Assembly (NCBI RefSeq): GCF_001458435.1
Contig: NZ_CYSF01000017.1
Location: 62,001-126,000, forward strand
DNA: 64,000 bases
Origin: Thalassovita mediterranea
GTDB taxonomy: Bacteria > Pseudomonadota > Alphaproteobacteria > Rhodobacterales > Rhodobacteraceae
Direction: 5' to 3'
The notes beneath the pieces were generated by a model. It ran no database searches. It was not told where the DNA came from and saw nothing but the letters and a program-made list of their open reading frames with translations. The translations under genes and the position numbers were made by a program. This document shows, in pieces, positions 1 to 7,639 of this stretch; position 1 is the first letter of the stretch, and the number at the start of each line of letters is the position of its first letter.

Positions 1-1
1 A

Positions 2-196
2 GAAGAAATGTGTCAGCATCTGGCAGTAGACAGCCTGAAGTTCATCTCGCTCAACGGGCTTTACCGCGCGGTTGGCGAAGGTGACGGACGCAACAGTGCA
101 TGCCCGCAGTATTGCGATGCCTGCTTCAGCGGTGAATATCCGGTGGCACCCACCGACATGCTGCAAAAAGGGTTCAAGCTGAAAGCGGCCGAGTAA
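2..196 (+). CDS. purF: Amidophosphoribosyltransferase, C-terminal end (5' truncated by window edge)
   Basis: Only the last 64 residues are present and the frame is open to the window edge, so the true start lies outside. The tail contains the segments FISLNGLYRAVGEG and CPQYCDACFSGEYPV, which match the C-terminus of PurF. PurF transfers the amide nitrogen of glutamine to PRPP in the first step of de novo purine synthesis in the cytoplasm. A hairpin terminator follows directly, so this is the end of its transcription unit. The identification rests on the tail alone, but the pattern is distinctive. Confidence 0.85.
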   Translation, partial: EEMCQHLAVDSLKFISLNGLYRAVGEGDGRNSACPQYCDACFSGEYPVAPTDMLQKGFKLKAAE

Positions 197-226
197 GCCC
201 GCGATAGATAGCTAGAGTTTTACACA

Positions 227-256
227 AAACGGGGGCTTTGCGGCCCTCGTTTTTGT
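227..256 (+). terminator. Rho-independent terminator after purF
   Basis: The arms aaacgggggc (227-236) and gccctcgttt (243-252) pair with one wobble around a short loop and run into a T-rich tract. It lies 30 bases after the purF stop. Confidence 0.75.
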
Positions 257-352
257 TTTGCAGTCACCAATTCGCAAGACTTCATTCCCATACTGACCTC
301 ACCCGGCACGGTTCTTGCCGATGTGTGAATGTAGCGAGTGGAGTGTTGTTTG

Positions 353-637
353 ATGTCCCTGTCCGGTCGTGCCAACCCTAGTAAGGGTCACACCAGATCG
401 AAAGTCAGTGCGGCTGCGACGCAGCCTGATGCGCTGCCCTTTGGTCATGCGTCGCTGGTCGGTACGGTGCTGACACCGCGCGGTCCACGCGCTTATGTCC
501 ACCTCGGACAGGGACGCATTCACCGTGTCCGCCCCGGCGACCTGCTGGAAGGGGCAACCGTCAGTGCCATCCAAAACGGCGCCATCATCCTGAGCCGCGG
601 CAGCGACAGCCGCCGGATGACCTTGCCCAGCGGATGA
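353..637 (+). CDS. Small protein with PilP/GspC-like segment
   Basis: This 94-residue protein has a polar N-terminus of about 35 residues. A segment (LVGTVLTPRGPRAYVHLGQG, then VRPGDLLEGATVSAIQ) follows, resembling the small beta domain of PilP/GspC-type pilus and secretion proteins: a V-G-T-V opening, a G-x-G turn, then V-x-x-G-D and ending in I-L-S-R-G. No signal peptide or membrane segment is visible. The ATG at 353 is chosen because a GGAG-like site lies about 9 bases upstream; a GTG at 338 would add five residues. No pilus or secretion genes are nearby, so the role is unknown. Confidence 0.6.
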   Translation: MSLSGRANPSKGHTRSKVSAAATQPDALPFGHASLVGTVLTPRGPRAYVHLGQGRIHRVRPGDLLEGATVSAIQNGAIILSRGSDSRRMTLPSG

Positions 638-719
638 TCGCACCGTCTGCCCTTGCAGACCTCCCCCCCACATCCTACCCTGCGCCCGACCAAATCCAAT
701 TTACCGGAGCGCCGATACA

Positions 720-1295
720 ATGGCCCTGCTAGACCTTGATGCGCGATGGCGCCGTTTCAACGATCCAACGCGCCCTTGCCCCCTTTGGAACGGGCACTTT
801 TCCGGCATTTTCGACATCGGCTTTGAACATCCGGCCAGCTGGCCCCATGCACCGCGTGGGGATGAACCCTTTGCCAAGGTGGGCGATGACCAACTGACCG
901 CAGATCTGTGTCGTGTGGGTGATCAACGCTTTATCCGCGCGGTGATCTCGCTGGCCGTGCAGGGATCGGACGATGAGTGCCTGCACATCTCCCCTTGGGT
1001 AGAGGTCGCGCCAGAGGTGTTTTATGCCTACCTAGACAGTTTTGACGGCACCGCAGACACGCCGCCCGCGGATTGTGACGCTGTACTGACCAACCAACTG
1101 CCGGGCTTTGAGGCGGAAACAGAGGCGCCGCTGCCTGTCACTCTGCATTTCCCCAGCGCAGATGCCCGCCCAATGGCCATCAGCGCGGACTGCGATCTGG
1201 CCACCGCCCAAGAGAACGGGATCAGTTTCGACCAGCTGTTGGATATCTATGCAGCCTTCGGGCAGGACATCCGGCCGCATCTCGCGCAGGACTGA
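720..1295 (+). CDS. DUF2199 domain protein
   Basis: This 191-residue soluble protein matches the DUF2199 pattern. It has an N-terminal W-N-G-H-F-S-G-I-F-D segment, a central V-R-A-V-I-S-L region followed by C-L-H-I-S-P-W-V-E-V, and a C-terminal I-S-F-D-Q-L-L-D-I-Y-A helix. The family is widespread in bacteria and has no assigned function that I know. There is no signal peptide. It lies 82 bases after the previous gene and 46 before the next, on the same strand, so co-transcription is possible. The family call is from memory of the motif. Confidence 0.7.
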   Translation: MALLDLDARWRRFNDPTRPCPLWNGHFSGIFDIGFEHPASWPHAPRGDEPFAKVGDDQLTADLCRVGDQRFIRAVISLAVQGSDDECLHISPWVEVAPEVFYAYLDSFDGTADTPPADCDAVLTNQLPGFEAETEAPLPVTLHFPSADARPMAISADCDLATAQENGISFDQLLDIYAAFGQDIRPHLAQD

Positions 1296-1341
1296 CGGCT
1301 TCCCTCTTGACCTTGCCCCTAATTGATCGCACATCACCGTT

Positions 1342-1989
1342 ATGACACAGAAAATCGCACTTATCACCGGCGCGTCCCGCGGCCTTGGCGCAGGTCTGGC
1401 AGAAGCTTTGGCGCAGACCCACCATATCGTTGCCGTGGCCCGCACCACTGGCGCACTGGAAGAGCTGGACGACCGTATTCAGGCCGCTGGCGGTCAGGCG
1501 ACGCTTGCGCCAATGGACATCACCAATCCCGATGCAATGGCGCAGCTGTGCCGGTCGATCTATGACCGCTGGGGCAGTGTTGATCTGTGGGCCCACACCG
1601 CAATCCATGCCGCCCCGCTGGCACCGGCACAGTTCATTGATGCCAAGGATTGGGACAAATCCGTCAACATCAACGTCACCGCAACCGGTCGTCTGATCAC
1701 CTATGTCGCGCCCCTGCTGGGTGAGGCTGGTACAGCCCTGTTCTTTGAGGATCAGCGCGGCGGGCAGAAGTTCTTTGGTGCTTATGGTGCGACCAAATCG
1801 GCGCAGATGGATCTGGCACGATCTTGGGCTGCAGAAACGGCCAACACCGGACCCAAGGTGCATTTGCTGGCCCCGAAACCGCTGGCAACAGCAAACCGCG
1901 CCCGTTTCTTCCCCGGTGAACCGCGCGATGAACTGGCGGCCCCTGCCGAAGAGGCCAAGCGCCTGCTCGCAACGCTGGATCTGGGCTAA
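1342..1989 (+). CDS. Short-chain dehydrogenase/reductase (SDR) with altered serine position
   Basis: This 215-residue classical-size SDR begins with the nucleotide-binding motif TGASRGLGAGLAEAL (TGxxxGxG). It carries a Y-G-A-T-K tyrosine/lysine pair near residue 148. At the expected catalytic serine position, about 12 residues before the tyrosine, the sequence reads F-F-E-D-Q, so an acidic residue replaces serine. The usual N-A-G motif is also changed, to A-H-T-A. The cofactor fold is clear but the substrate is unknown, and the changes may mean reduced or altered catalysis. A terminator follows the stop codon. Confidence 0.8.
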   Translation: MTQKIALITGASRGLGAGLAEALAQTHHIVAVARTTGALEELDDRIQAAGGQATLAPMDITNPDAMAQLCRSIYDRWGSVDLWAHTAIHAAPLAPAQFIDAKDWDKSVNINVTATGRLITYVAPLLGEAGTALFFEDQRGGQKFFGAYGATKSAQMDLARSWAAETANTGPKVHLLAPKPLATANRARFFPGEPRDELAAPAEEAKRLLATLDLG

Positions 1990-2015
1990 ACACCTGTGAC
2001 AAGAGACACAATCGT

Positions 2016-2050
2016 CGCCGCGCTACAACAGCGCGGCGTCTTTGTTTTTG
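2016..2050 (+). terminator. Rho-independent terminator after SDR gene
   Basis: The perfect 9-base arms cgccgcgct and agcgcggcg flank a 5-base loop and are followed by a T-rich run. It separates the SDR gene from surE. Confidence 0.85.
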
Positions 2051-2139
2051 CCTCTTGGGCCAGTGCTTGCCCCAACGGGGCAGCTCGCCTAGTAAAGGCA
2101 GGACCGTAATTGGACGAAACAGGCAAAGGGGCTGGACCA

Positions 2140-2931
2140 TTGCGCATTCTGGTAACAAATGATGATGGCATCAACGCACCGGGTCTAGCCGTGCTGGAGG
2201 CGATTGCCGCTGAACTGGCTGGTCCCGAGGGCGAGGTTTGGACCGTTGCCCCCGCCTTTGAGCAATCGGGCGTTGGGCACTGCATCAGCTACACCCACCC
2301 AATGATGATCGCACAACTGGGCGAACGTCGCTTTGCCGCTGAGGGCAGCCCAGCCGACTGTGTGCTGGCAGGGCTGCACCATGTGATGAAAGACGCGCGT
2401 CCTGACCTGATCCTGTCGGGTGTCAACCGCGGCAACAACTCGGCTGAAAACGCGCTCTACTCCGGCACGCTGGGCGGCGCGATGGAGGGGGCGCTGCAAG
2501 GTCTGCCCGCCATCGCCCTGAGCCAATATCTGGGCCCAAAGAACTACACCGCCGACAATCAATTCGAAGCCGCCGCGGTACATGCGGTGCCGTTGCTGCG
2601 TCAGCTACTGGATCAGATGCCTGAGGGCGAAGAGGACTACCGTCTGTTTTTCAACGTGAACTTCCCCCCCTGCCCCGCTGCCGATGTCAAAGGCGTGCGC
2701 GTCGCGCCGCAGGGATACCGTCGCGGTCCGGGGTTTGCGGTAGAACCCCACACCTCCCCCACTGGGCGCCAATACCTTTGGGTGCGCGGCGGTGATCAGC
2801 GGCGCCCGGTGGCAGCCGGCACCGATGCGGCGGTGAACCTTGATGAATATATCTCCGTTACGCCGATGCGCGCGGATCTGACCGCCTATGATGCACTGGC
2901 CGATTTCAAGGCACTGGAACGGGGCGAATGA
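2140..2931 (+). CDS. surE: 5'/3'-nucleotidase SurE
   Basis: SurE is a metal-dependent nucleotidase acting on 5'- and 3'-nucleoside monophosphates. The family N-terminus [14 protein letters not shown] supplies the metal-binding aspartates, and [10 protein letters not shown] is the second signature. I start it at a TTG (2140), which gives the usual M-R-I-L-V-T-N opening with an AAAGGGG site about 8 bases upstream; a TTG at 2110 would add ten residues not usual for the family. The 263-residue length is normal. The stop codon overlaps the start of pcm by four bases (ATGA), so the two are translationally coupled. Confidence 0.93.
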   Translation: MRILVTNDDGINAPGLAVLEAIAAELAGPEGEVWTVAPAFEQSGVGHCISYTHPMMIAQLGERRFAAEGSPADCVLAGLHHVMKDARPDLILSGVNRGNNSAENALYSGTLGGAMEGALQGLPAIALSQYLGPKNYTADNQFEAAAVHAVPLLRQLLDQMPEGEEDYRLFFNVNFPPCPAADVKGVRVAPQGYRRGPGFAVEPHTSPTGRQYLWVRGGDQRRPVAAGTDAAVNLDEYISVTPMRADLTAYDALADFKALERGE

Positions 2932-3584
2932 ACGACGACGCAGACGATCCAGCCACCCGAAAGATGCAGTTCCTCTTTGCGCTGCGGTCCAAAGGTGTGA
3001 CCGATCAGCGGGTGCTGGGCGCGATGGAGAAGATCGACCGCGGCTTGTTCATCACCGGCCTGTTTTCCGGCCGCGCCTATGAGGATATGCCACTGCCCAT
3101 TGCCTGCGGCCAAACAATCAGCCAACCCTCGGTGGTTGGGCTGATGACGCAGGCGTTGCAGCTCTCTTCGCGCGACAAGGTGTTGGAGGTGGGCACAGGG
3201 TCTGGATATCAGGCAGCCGTTCTTAGCCAATTGGCCCGTCGGGTCTACACTGTGGATCGGCATCGTCGACTGGTCGGCGAAGCGCGCGATCGTTTTGAAA
3301 CCCTTGATCTGGCGAATGTAACCAGCATCTTGGGCGACGGCAGCTTTGGTCTGCCGGATCAGGCACCGTTTGATCGCATTCTGTTGACCGCCGCCGCCGA
3401 AGATCCGCCGCCGCCGCTCTTGGCGCAACTCAAAGTTGGCGGTATCATGGTGTTACCCGTCGGCCAATCGGATCATGTCCAGAGCCTGATCCGTGTCACC
3501 CGCCTCGAAACGGGATTTGATTATGAAGAATTGATGCCAGTGCGTTTTGTTCCACTGGTTGAAGGTCTGGGCCGAGAGGCCTAA
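2928..3584 (+). CDS. pcm: Protein-L-isoaspartate O-methyltransferase
   Basis: Pcm transfers a methyl group from S-adenosylmethionine to isoaspartyl residues, beginning repair of aged proteins in the cytoplasm. The protein has 218 residues. It shows the PCMT signature segments [13 protein letters not shown] and the SAM-binding [13 protein letters not shown]. It overlaps surE by four bases. The order surE-pcm followed by an NlpD-like gene is the same as in gammaproteobacteria, which supports all three calls. Confidence 0.95.
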   Translation: MNDDADDPATRKMQFLFALRSKGVTDQRVLGAMEKIDRGLFITGLFSGRAYEDMPLPIACGQTISQPSVVGLMTQALQLSSRDKVLEVGTGSGYQAAVLSQLARRVYTVDRHRRLVGEARDRFETLDLANVTSILGDGSFGLPDQAPFDRILLTAAAEDPPPPLLAQLKVGGIMVLPVGQSDHVQSLIRVTRLETGFDYEELMPVRFVPLVEGLGREA

Positions 3585-3795
3585 ATAAGCGAAAACATGC
3601 GCAACCAGCGGGGCAAGACGGTAAAAAACTGCCCAAAGGTCATAAAACCGCCTAAGGCAACGTCCGACACAGCGAAACGGCCCAGCCCGCGCGTGCTATG
3701 ATGAAGACACCAAAGTGACAATGGCCAACCCCGACCAACAGGGGCAGCCAGAGGCAGCGCCAGACATGGCACCCGAGAAGGCAGAGGAACCAGAG

Positions 3796-5028
3796 ATGCC
3801 CACACTTCGCCCGTTCACACGGCCCCAGCTGACCCTCCTTGGCGGTGCATTCCTGCTGGCAGCCTGTTCGCAACCGCTGGATTTTGACCTGCGTGGCAAC
3901 TTCAACGAAGCGTTCAACACCGCCGATGCCGCCCAGAACATCACCGCCGATCGCCCGCGCCCCGATCAACGCGGCATCATCTCTTATCCCAACTATCAGG
4001 TGGCTGTGGCGCGCCGTGGCGACACGGTCAGCGATGTGGCCCAGCGCATTGGCGTGAATGCGCAGGATCTGGCCCGTCACAACGGATTGGAAACTTCCTC
4101 GCTGCTGCGTCCGGACGAGGTGCTGGCCCTGCCCCGTCGCGTATCAGAAACCGCAGGCGGTCCGATCCAGCCGCCTTCGGGTGTAGACATCGCCGCCCTT
4201 GCAGGTAGCGCGATCGATAATGCGTCGCCTCAGGGCGTGCAGACCTCTACCCTTGATCCGGTGCAACCTGCCGACAACAAAGATGCCAAGGCCGTTCTGC
4301 CCGGCGCGGATGCGCCGCAAACCGGCGTCGAACCTTTGCAACACCGCGTGGCGCGCGGCGAAACAGTATATACCATTTCCCGCCTCTACGGTGTCAGCGT
4401 GAAGTCGCTGGCCGAATGGAACGGTCTGGGCCCTGATTTTGCAATCCGCGAAGGCCAGTTCCTGCTGGTCCCCACCGCCTCAACCAGCGAAATCAAACCG
4501 CGCAACGCCGCGGCTTCGGGCAGCGTTCCAGGTCAGGGCACACCAACACCGACACCACCGTCTGCGTCAAAGCCATTGCCACGGGAAAAAACTGCAACCG
4601 CTGCACAGGCCCAATCGCAGCAAACGCAGGCCGCTCAGAAACGCGCACCCGATCTTGGGAAAACGCAATCGGCATCCTCTTCGCGGATGGGTTTTCCGGT
4701 AAACGGTTCGATCATTCGTGAATACAGCAAGGGCAAAAACGAAGGCATCGACATCTCTGCCGCGCCCGGCACGGCGATCAAGGCGGCCGCAAATGGCACC
4801 GTCGCCGCCATCACCGCCAGCGCCGACAAGGTGCCGATTGTTGTGGTGAAGCACCCCGACAATCTGCTGAGCGTCTACGCCAATGTTTCTGGCATCACCG
4901 TTAGCAAAGGCGACAGCGTCAAACGCGGCCAAACCATTGCCAAGATCCGGTCAGGTGAAAGCAACTACGTACATTTTGAGGTGCGTAAGGGGTTCAACAG
5001 TGTCGACCCGATGCCCTACCTGAACTGA
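3796..5028 (+). CDS. nlpD: NlpD-like lipoprotein with two LysM domains and a degenerate LytM domain
   Basis: A hydrophobic leader ends in the lipobox L-A-A-C, so the protein is probably a lipoprotein. Two LysM segments follow, near residues 70-115 (V-A-R-R-G-D-T-V-S-D-V-A) and 185-230 (V-A-R-G-E-T-V-Y-T-I-S-R-L-Y-G). A Pro/Gln/Ala-rich linker leads to a C-terminal LytM (M23) domain. The first zinc histidine of that domain is replaced (N-E-G-I-D-I) and the first His of the second motif also looks lost. This matches NlpD proteins that activate cell-wall amidases instead of cutting peptidoglycan. The ATG at 3796 is chosen because an AGAGGA site precedes it and the signal peptide follows at once; an upstream ATG (3715) would bury the leader. 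Confidence 0.88.
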   Translation: MPTLRPFTRPQLTLLGGAFLLAACSQPLDFDLRGNFNEAFNTADAAQNITADRPRPDQRGIISYPNYQVAVARRGDTVSDVAQRIGVNAQDLARHNGLETSSLLRPDEVLALPRRVSETAGGPIQPPSGVDIAALAGSAIDNASPQGVQTSTLDPVQPADNKDAKAVLPGADAPQTGVEPLQHRVARGETVYTISRLYGVSVKSLAEWNGLGPDFAIREGQFLLVPTASTSEIKPRNAAASGSVPGQGTPTPTPPSASKPLPREKTATAAQAQSQQTQAAQKRAPDLGKTQSASSSRMGFPVNGSIIREYSKGKNEGIDISAAPGTAIKAAANGTVAAITASADKVPIVVVKHPDNLLSVYANVSGITVSKGDSVKRGQTIAKIRSGESNYVHFEVRKGFNSVDPMPYLN

Positions 5029-5050
5029 TCAACCGCCAACCCAATGCTCG

Positions 5051-5078
5051 AAAAGCCGCCCCGAACTGGGCGGCTTTT
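5051..5078. terminator. Bidirectional hairpin terminator
   Basis: The perfect 11-base arms aaaagccgccc and gggcggctttt flank the loop gaact. The hairpin sits between two convergent genes and can serve both strands. Confidence 0.85.
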
Positions 5079-5089
5079 CTGTTATCTGA

Positions 5090-5422
5090 TCAGGCGGCTT
5101 TGGCTGCATAACTGCCCAACAGCGTGCAATGCTCAACCCCCTCTTCCATCGCCTCTGGATCAAACACCATGTGGCTGAAATACTGCCCCACCGCCTCTGA
5201 ACCTTCGGCCTGCTCCATCACCGCATCCGCATGGGCGCGGCTTTCCCACAGCACGACGTCTAAGAAACTACCGTCCCCCTTGCGCACCAGATCACGGCGC
5301 AAAAACCCCGGCTGGTGATCCAGAAAAGCGGTTTGAAAATGTGTTGAGGCCGCCAGCAGATCCGCTTCTGTGCTGCCTTCTGCCAAGGTGATCGAAGCCA
5401 GCTCCAATACAGAATGTGTCAT
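5090..5422 (-). CDS. Small protein resembling an antibiotic-biosynthesis-monooxygenase (ABM) dimeric barrel
   Basis: The 110-residue sequence (L-E-L-A-S-I-T-L-A-E-G-S start, Q-P-G-F-L-R-R-D-L-V near residue 40, D-V-V-L-W-E-S-R-A-H-A-D-A after it) has the strand-helix-strand pattern of ABM-type dimeric alpha-beta barrels. These serve as heme-degrading or small-molecule-modifying enzymes, or as stress proteins. No specific substrate can be named. It is divergent from a WYL-type regulator across a 97-base gap holding a small palindrome, so it is the likely target of that regulator. Confidence 0.6.
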   Translation of the reverse strand: MTHSVLELASITLAEGSTEADLLAASTHFQTAFLDHQPGFLRRDLVRKGDGSFLDVVLWESRAHADAVMEQAEGSEAVGQYFSHMVFDPEAMEEGVEHCTLLGSYAAKAA

Positions 5423-5488
5423 GTGTCTTTCCTTCTTTCAGTAACAATGTCCAAGTGACAGGGGCCACTAAATCAGCAAAGGTGTCAG

Positions 5489-5501
5489 AATATGGCATAT
5501 T
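5489..5501. promoter_or_regulatory. Palindrome in divergent promoter, candidate operator
   Basis: The 13-base sequence aatatggcatatt is a perfect inverted repeat around a central base. It lies 19 bases before the WYL-regulator start in the gap shared with the divergent ABM-like gene. A role as the regulator's binding site is inference. Confidence 0.35.
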
Positions 5502-5519
5502 TGATCCTAGGCTTAGTGC

Positions 5520-6248
5520 ATGAAAATTCGATCCCGACTGGACCGGCTTGACCGACTGGAAAGCTGGCTGAAATCAGATGACACCCTGCTGCTCAGCGAT
5601 GCGGCGGAGGAACTGGGCGTGTCCCTGCGCACCATTCACCGTGATCTGGACCTGCTGCGCGATCGCGGTGTGCCGATAGAAAGCGATCGCGGACGTGGGG
5701 GTGGCGTGCGTGTATCACGCGGCTGGGGAATTGGGCGCATTTCCCTCACCCGGATGGAGGCGCTGGATCTGCTGGTTGGAATTGCACTCAATGATATTGC
5801 TGCACCGCACCTGCGCATGGGGCGTAGCAGGACGATCCAGCGCAAGATCCTCTCTAGCTTCTCAGCGCAGGATCAGCAGCGGATCCGCGAAATGCGCCAA
5901 CGCATTCGGATCGGCGGGCGCGCTTCGGCCGAGATGGAGCAATCGCTACAGGATGCGTCTGATCAGGTGGGCGATGCGATCAAAGAGGGATTTGCGCTGG
6001 GGAAGGTGCTGTCCCTCACCTATCGCGATCGCGAAGGGGCACAGACCGCACGACTGTTTGAGCCGCATTTCCTCGTGCTTAATCAACCTGTTTGGTACGC
6101 GGTCGGTTGGGACCATCTGCGCGATGCGCCACGTACCCTGCGCACAGACCGGATGCAGGACGCGCGCGTGACCGACGACAGTTTTACCCCCCGCCCATGG
6201 GATGACTTCGCGGCCACCCAAGACGGCAATCCAACCCGCGAGGCGTAA
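5520..6248 (+). CDS. YafY/DeoR-type transcriptional regulator with WYL domain
   Basis: The 242-residue protein starts with a DeoR/HTH_11-like helix-turn-helix (residues about 5-60, including L-S-D-A-A-E-E-L-G-V-S-L-R-T-I-H-R-D-L). A linker follows, then a C-terminal WYL-type effector region (residues about 140-225, F-L-V-L-N-Q-P-V-W-Y-A-V-G-W). Such regulators usually control a divergently transcribed small enzyme gene, as found here. The ligand is unknown. Confidence 0.82.
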   Translation: MKIRSRLDRLDRLESWLKSDDTLLLSDAAEELGVSLRTIHRDLDLLRDRGVPIESDRGRGGGVRVSRGWGIGRISLTRMEALDLLVGIALNDIAAPHLRMGRSRTIQRKILSSFSAQDQQRIREMRQRIRIGGRASAEMEQSLQDASDQVGDAIKEGFALGKVLSLTYRDREGAQTARLFEPHFLVLNQPVWYAVGWDHLRDAPRTLRTDRMQDARVTDDSFTPRPWDDFAATQDGNPTREA

Positions 6249-6257
6249 GTTCTACCC

Positions 6258-7499
6258 TCAAGGGTAGGCGCGGGCCAATGTCTGCTCGGCGCGGGCGATC
6301 ACCTCGGCGTCGGATAATCCCGCCAGATCACGCGCGGGCTGCGCCCCGTTGAAGGCCATGATCACTGGCTCCCCCAGATAAGGGTAGAGGTTGAGCCACT
6401 GGTTAAACTGCCCCTGCGGCAGGCCGTTTTCAGGTGTGGCAATCCAGGTGACATCACGGTCCCAGAACACATGGTCATAGCGCAGATAGACCTTGTCCAG
6501 CACGCCCATACCCAACACCTCAATCGCGTGTTGCTTCGCACGCGGCAGCGGTGGGGTGAAGGCAATCCGCCCCTTTTTCAATACGCCCAGCGGCACGGTG
6601 ACGACCACGGCGTCGAAGCTCTGCTGCCTGCCTTGCGTATTCGTGACCTGCACCACGTCGCCACCATAATCAATCGCACTCACAACGCGGCTCAGCTGCA
6701 GGTTCATGTCTGGGGTTAACACGTCAAACAGCTGCGCATAACCCTTTGGAAACACCACATCATCGCCGTCATAATCCAGATCCCGCCAATAGGCCAAGGC
6801 GTTGATCTCACTCAGATCCGCGCCTGCATCATGTTGGATTGATAGAACATTTTGCAACCAAAGTGGTACTTCGTCATCTGGGATCGCACGCCCACCGGCG
6901 CCGCGGGTGATATAGCTGTCCGTTGTGACAACGGTTTCTGCCCCAACCTCCGCCGCCAGTTCCATCAGCGGGTTGCCATCACGCCCATGCACCCAGCTGG
7001 CCCCTAGATCCAACGGCAGGCCCAACCGCTGTTCGGTCCAAATCCGGCCACCAATGCGATCGCGCGCCTCAAGCACCGTGACATCATCACCTTCGCGCGT
7101 CAGCAGCTCAGCCGCTGCCAAGCCGCTGATCCCTGCCCCGATAATGCCGACCGCCCGTCTGCGCGATGTGGCCCCGGACTGAGCGGCAACCGCGCGCGCG
7201 GCAAAGACACCGCTTTCATAGGCCGCATGTACAGTGCTGTTATAATTCGGGTGCGTCGCCTCGCCAGCAAAGAAAAGCCGCCCATCAACCGTTTCCGCCA
7301 ACTGCTTGTGATCGCGCCGCCACGCGCCCTGAGCCAGAAAAGAATAGGACCCATAGCTATATGGATCGCGTGACCAATTGGTGCGCAGATAGCCGGTGGC
7401 GGTCCGTCCTTGCTGTCCGGTAGCAGCCAATGGAGTGAAGCCGGCAGCCAGCGCTGCGAGGGAAGATGCCAAAAACCGTCTGCGATCCAACTTCTTCAC
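6258..7499 (-). CDS. Tat-exported FAD-dependent amine oxidase with circularly permuted sequence order
   Basis: The first 30 residues form a twin-arginine signal (D-R-R-R-F-L-A-S-S-L-A-A-L-A-A-G). Residues 36-105 correspond to the normal C-terminus of the flavin amine oxidase family: N-W-S-R-D-P-Y-S-Y-G-S-Y-S, then F-F-A-G-E-A-T-H-P and S-T-V-H-A-A-Y-E-S-G. Only after this come the usual N-terminal FAD motif G-I-I-G-A-G-I-S-G (118-126), the R-I-G-G-R-I-W segment, and the rest of the enzyme. The protein then ends at A-R-A-Y-P, just where the moved segment would normally continue. The order is therefore circularly permuted in one uninterrupted frame. It starts at a GTG with a weak ribosome site. 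Oxidation of amines or amino acids in the periplasm is inferred from the family; the substrate is unknown. Confidence 0.85.
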   Translation of the reverse strand: MKKLDRRRFLASSLAALAAGFTPLAATGQQGRTATGYLRTNWSRDPYSYGSYSFLAQGAWRRDHKQLAETVDGRLFFAGEATHPNYNSTVHAAYESGVFAARAVAAQSGATSRRRAVGIIGAGISGLAAAELLTREGDDVTVLEARDRIGGRIWTEQRLGLPLDLGASWVHGRDGNPLMELAAEVGAETVVTTDSYITRGAGGRAIPDDEVPLWLQNVLSIQHDAGADLSEINALAYWRDLDYDGDDVVFPKGYAQLFDVLTPDMNLQLSRVVSAIDYGGDVVQVTNTQGRQQSFDAVVVTVPLGVLKKGRIAFTPPLPRAKQHAIEVLGMGVLDKVYLRYDHVFWDRDVTWIATPENGLPQGQFNQWLNLYPYLGEPVIMAFNGAQPARDLAGLSDAEVIARAEQTLARAYP

Positions 7500-7585
7500 C
7501 TCAGCAATGCAAAAAGAACTCTTTCAACAACTTAACCCGCTTTCGTGCATCCGGCCAAGTGTCACTATCGGCGAGGTTTCGGGCA

Positions 7586-7615
7586 AGAAAAAAGCCCCCG
7601 AAAATCGGAGGCTTT
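7586..7615 (-). terminator. Terminator downstream of the DEAD-box helicase gene
   Basis: On the minus strand aaagcctccga pairs with tcgggggcttt (one mismatch) around a short loop, followed by a T run. It lies about 25 bases beyond the helicase stop codon. Confidence 0.75.
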
Positions 7616-7639
7616 CCATCGTTTCTATCGCGATAAAGC

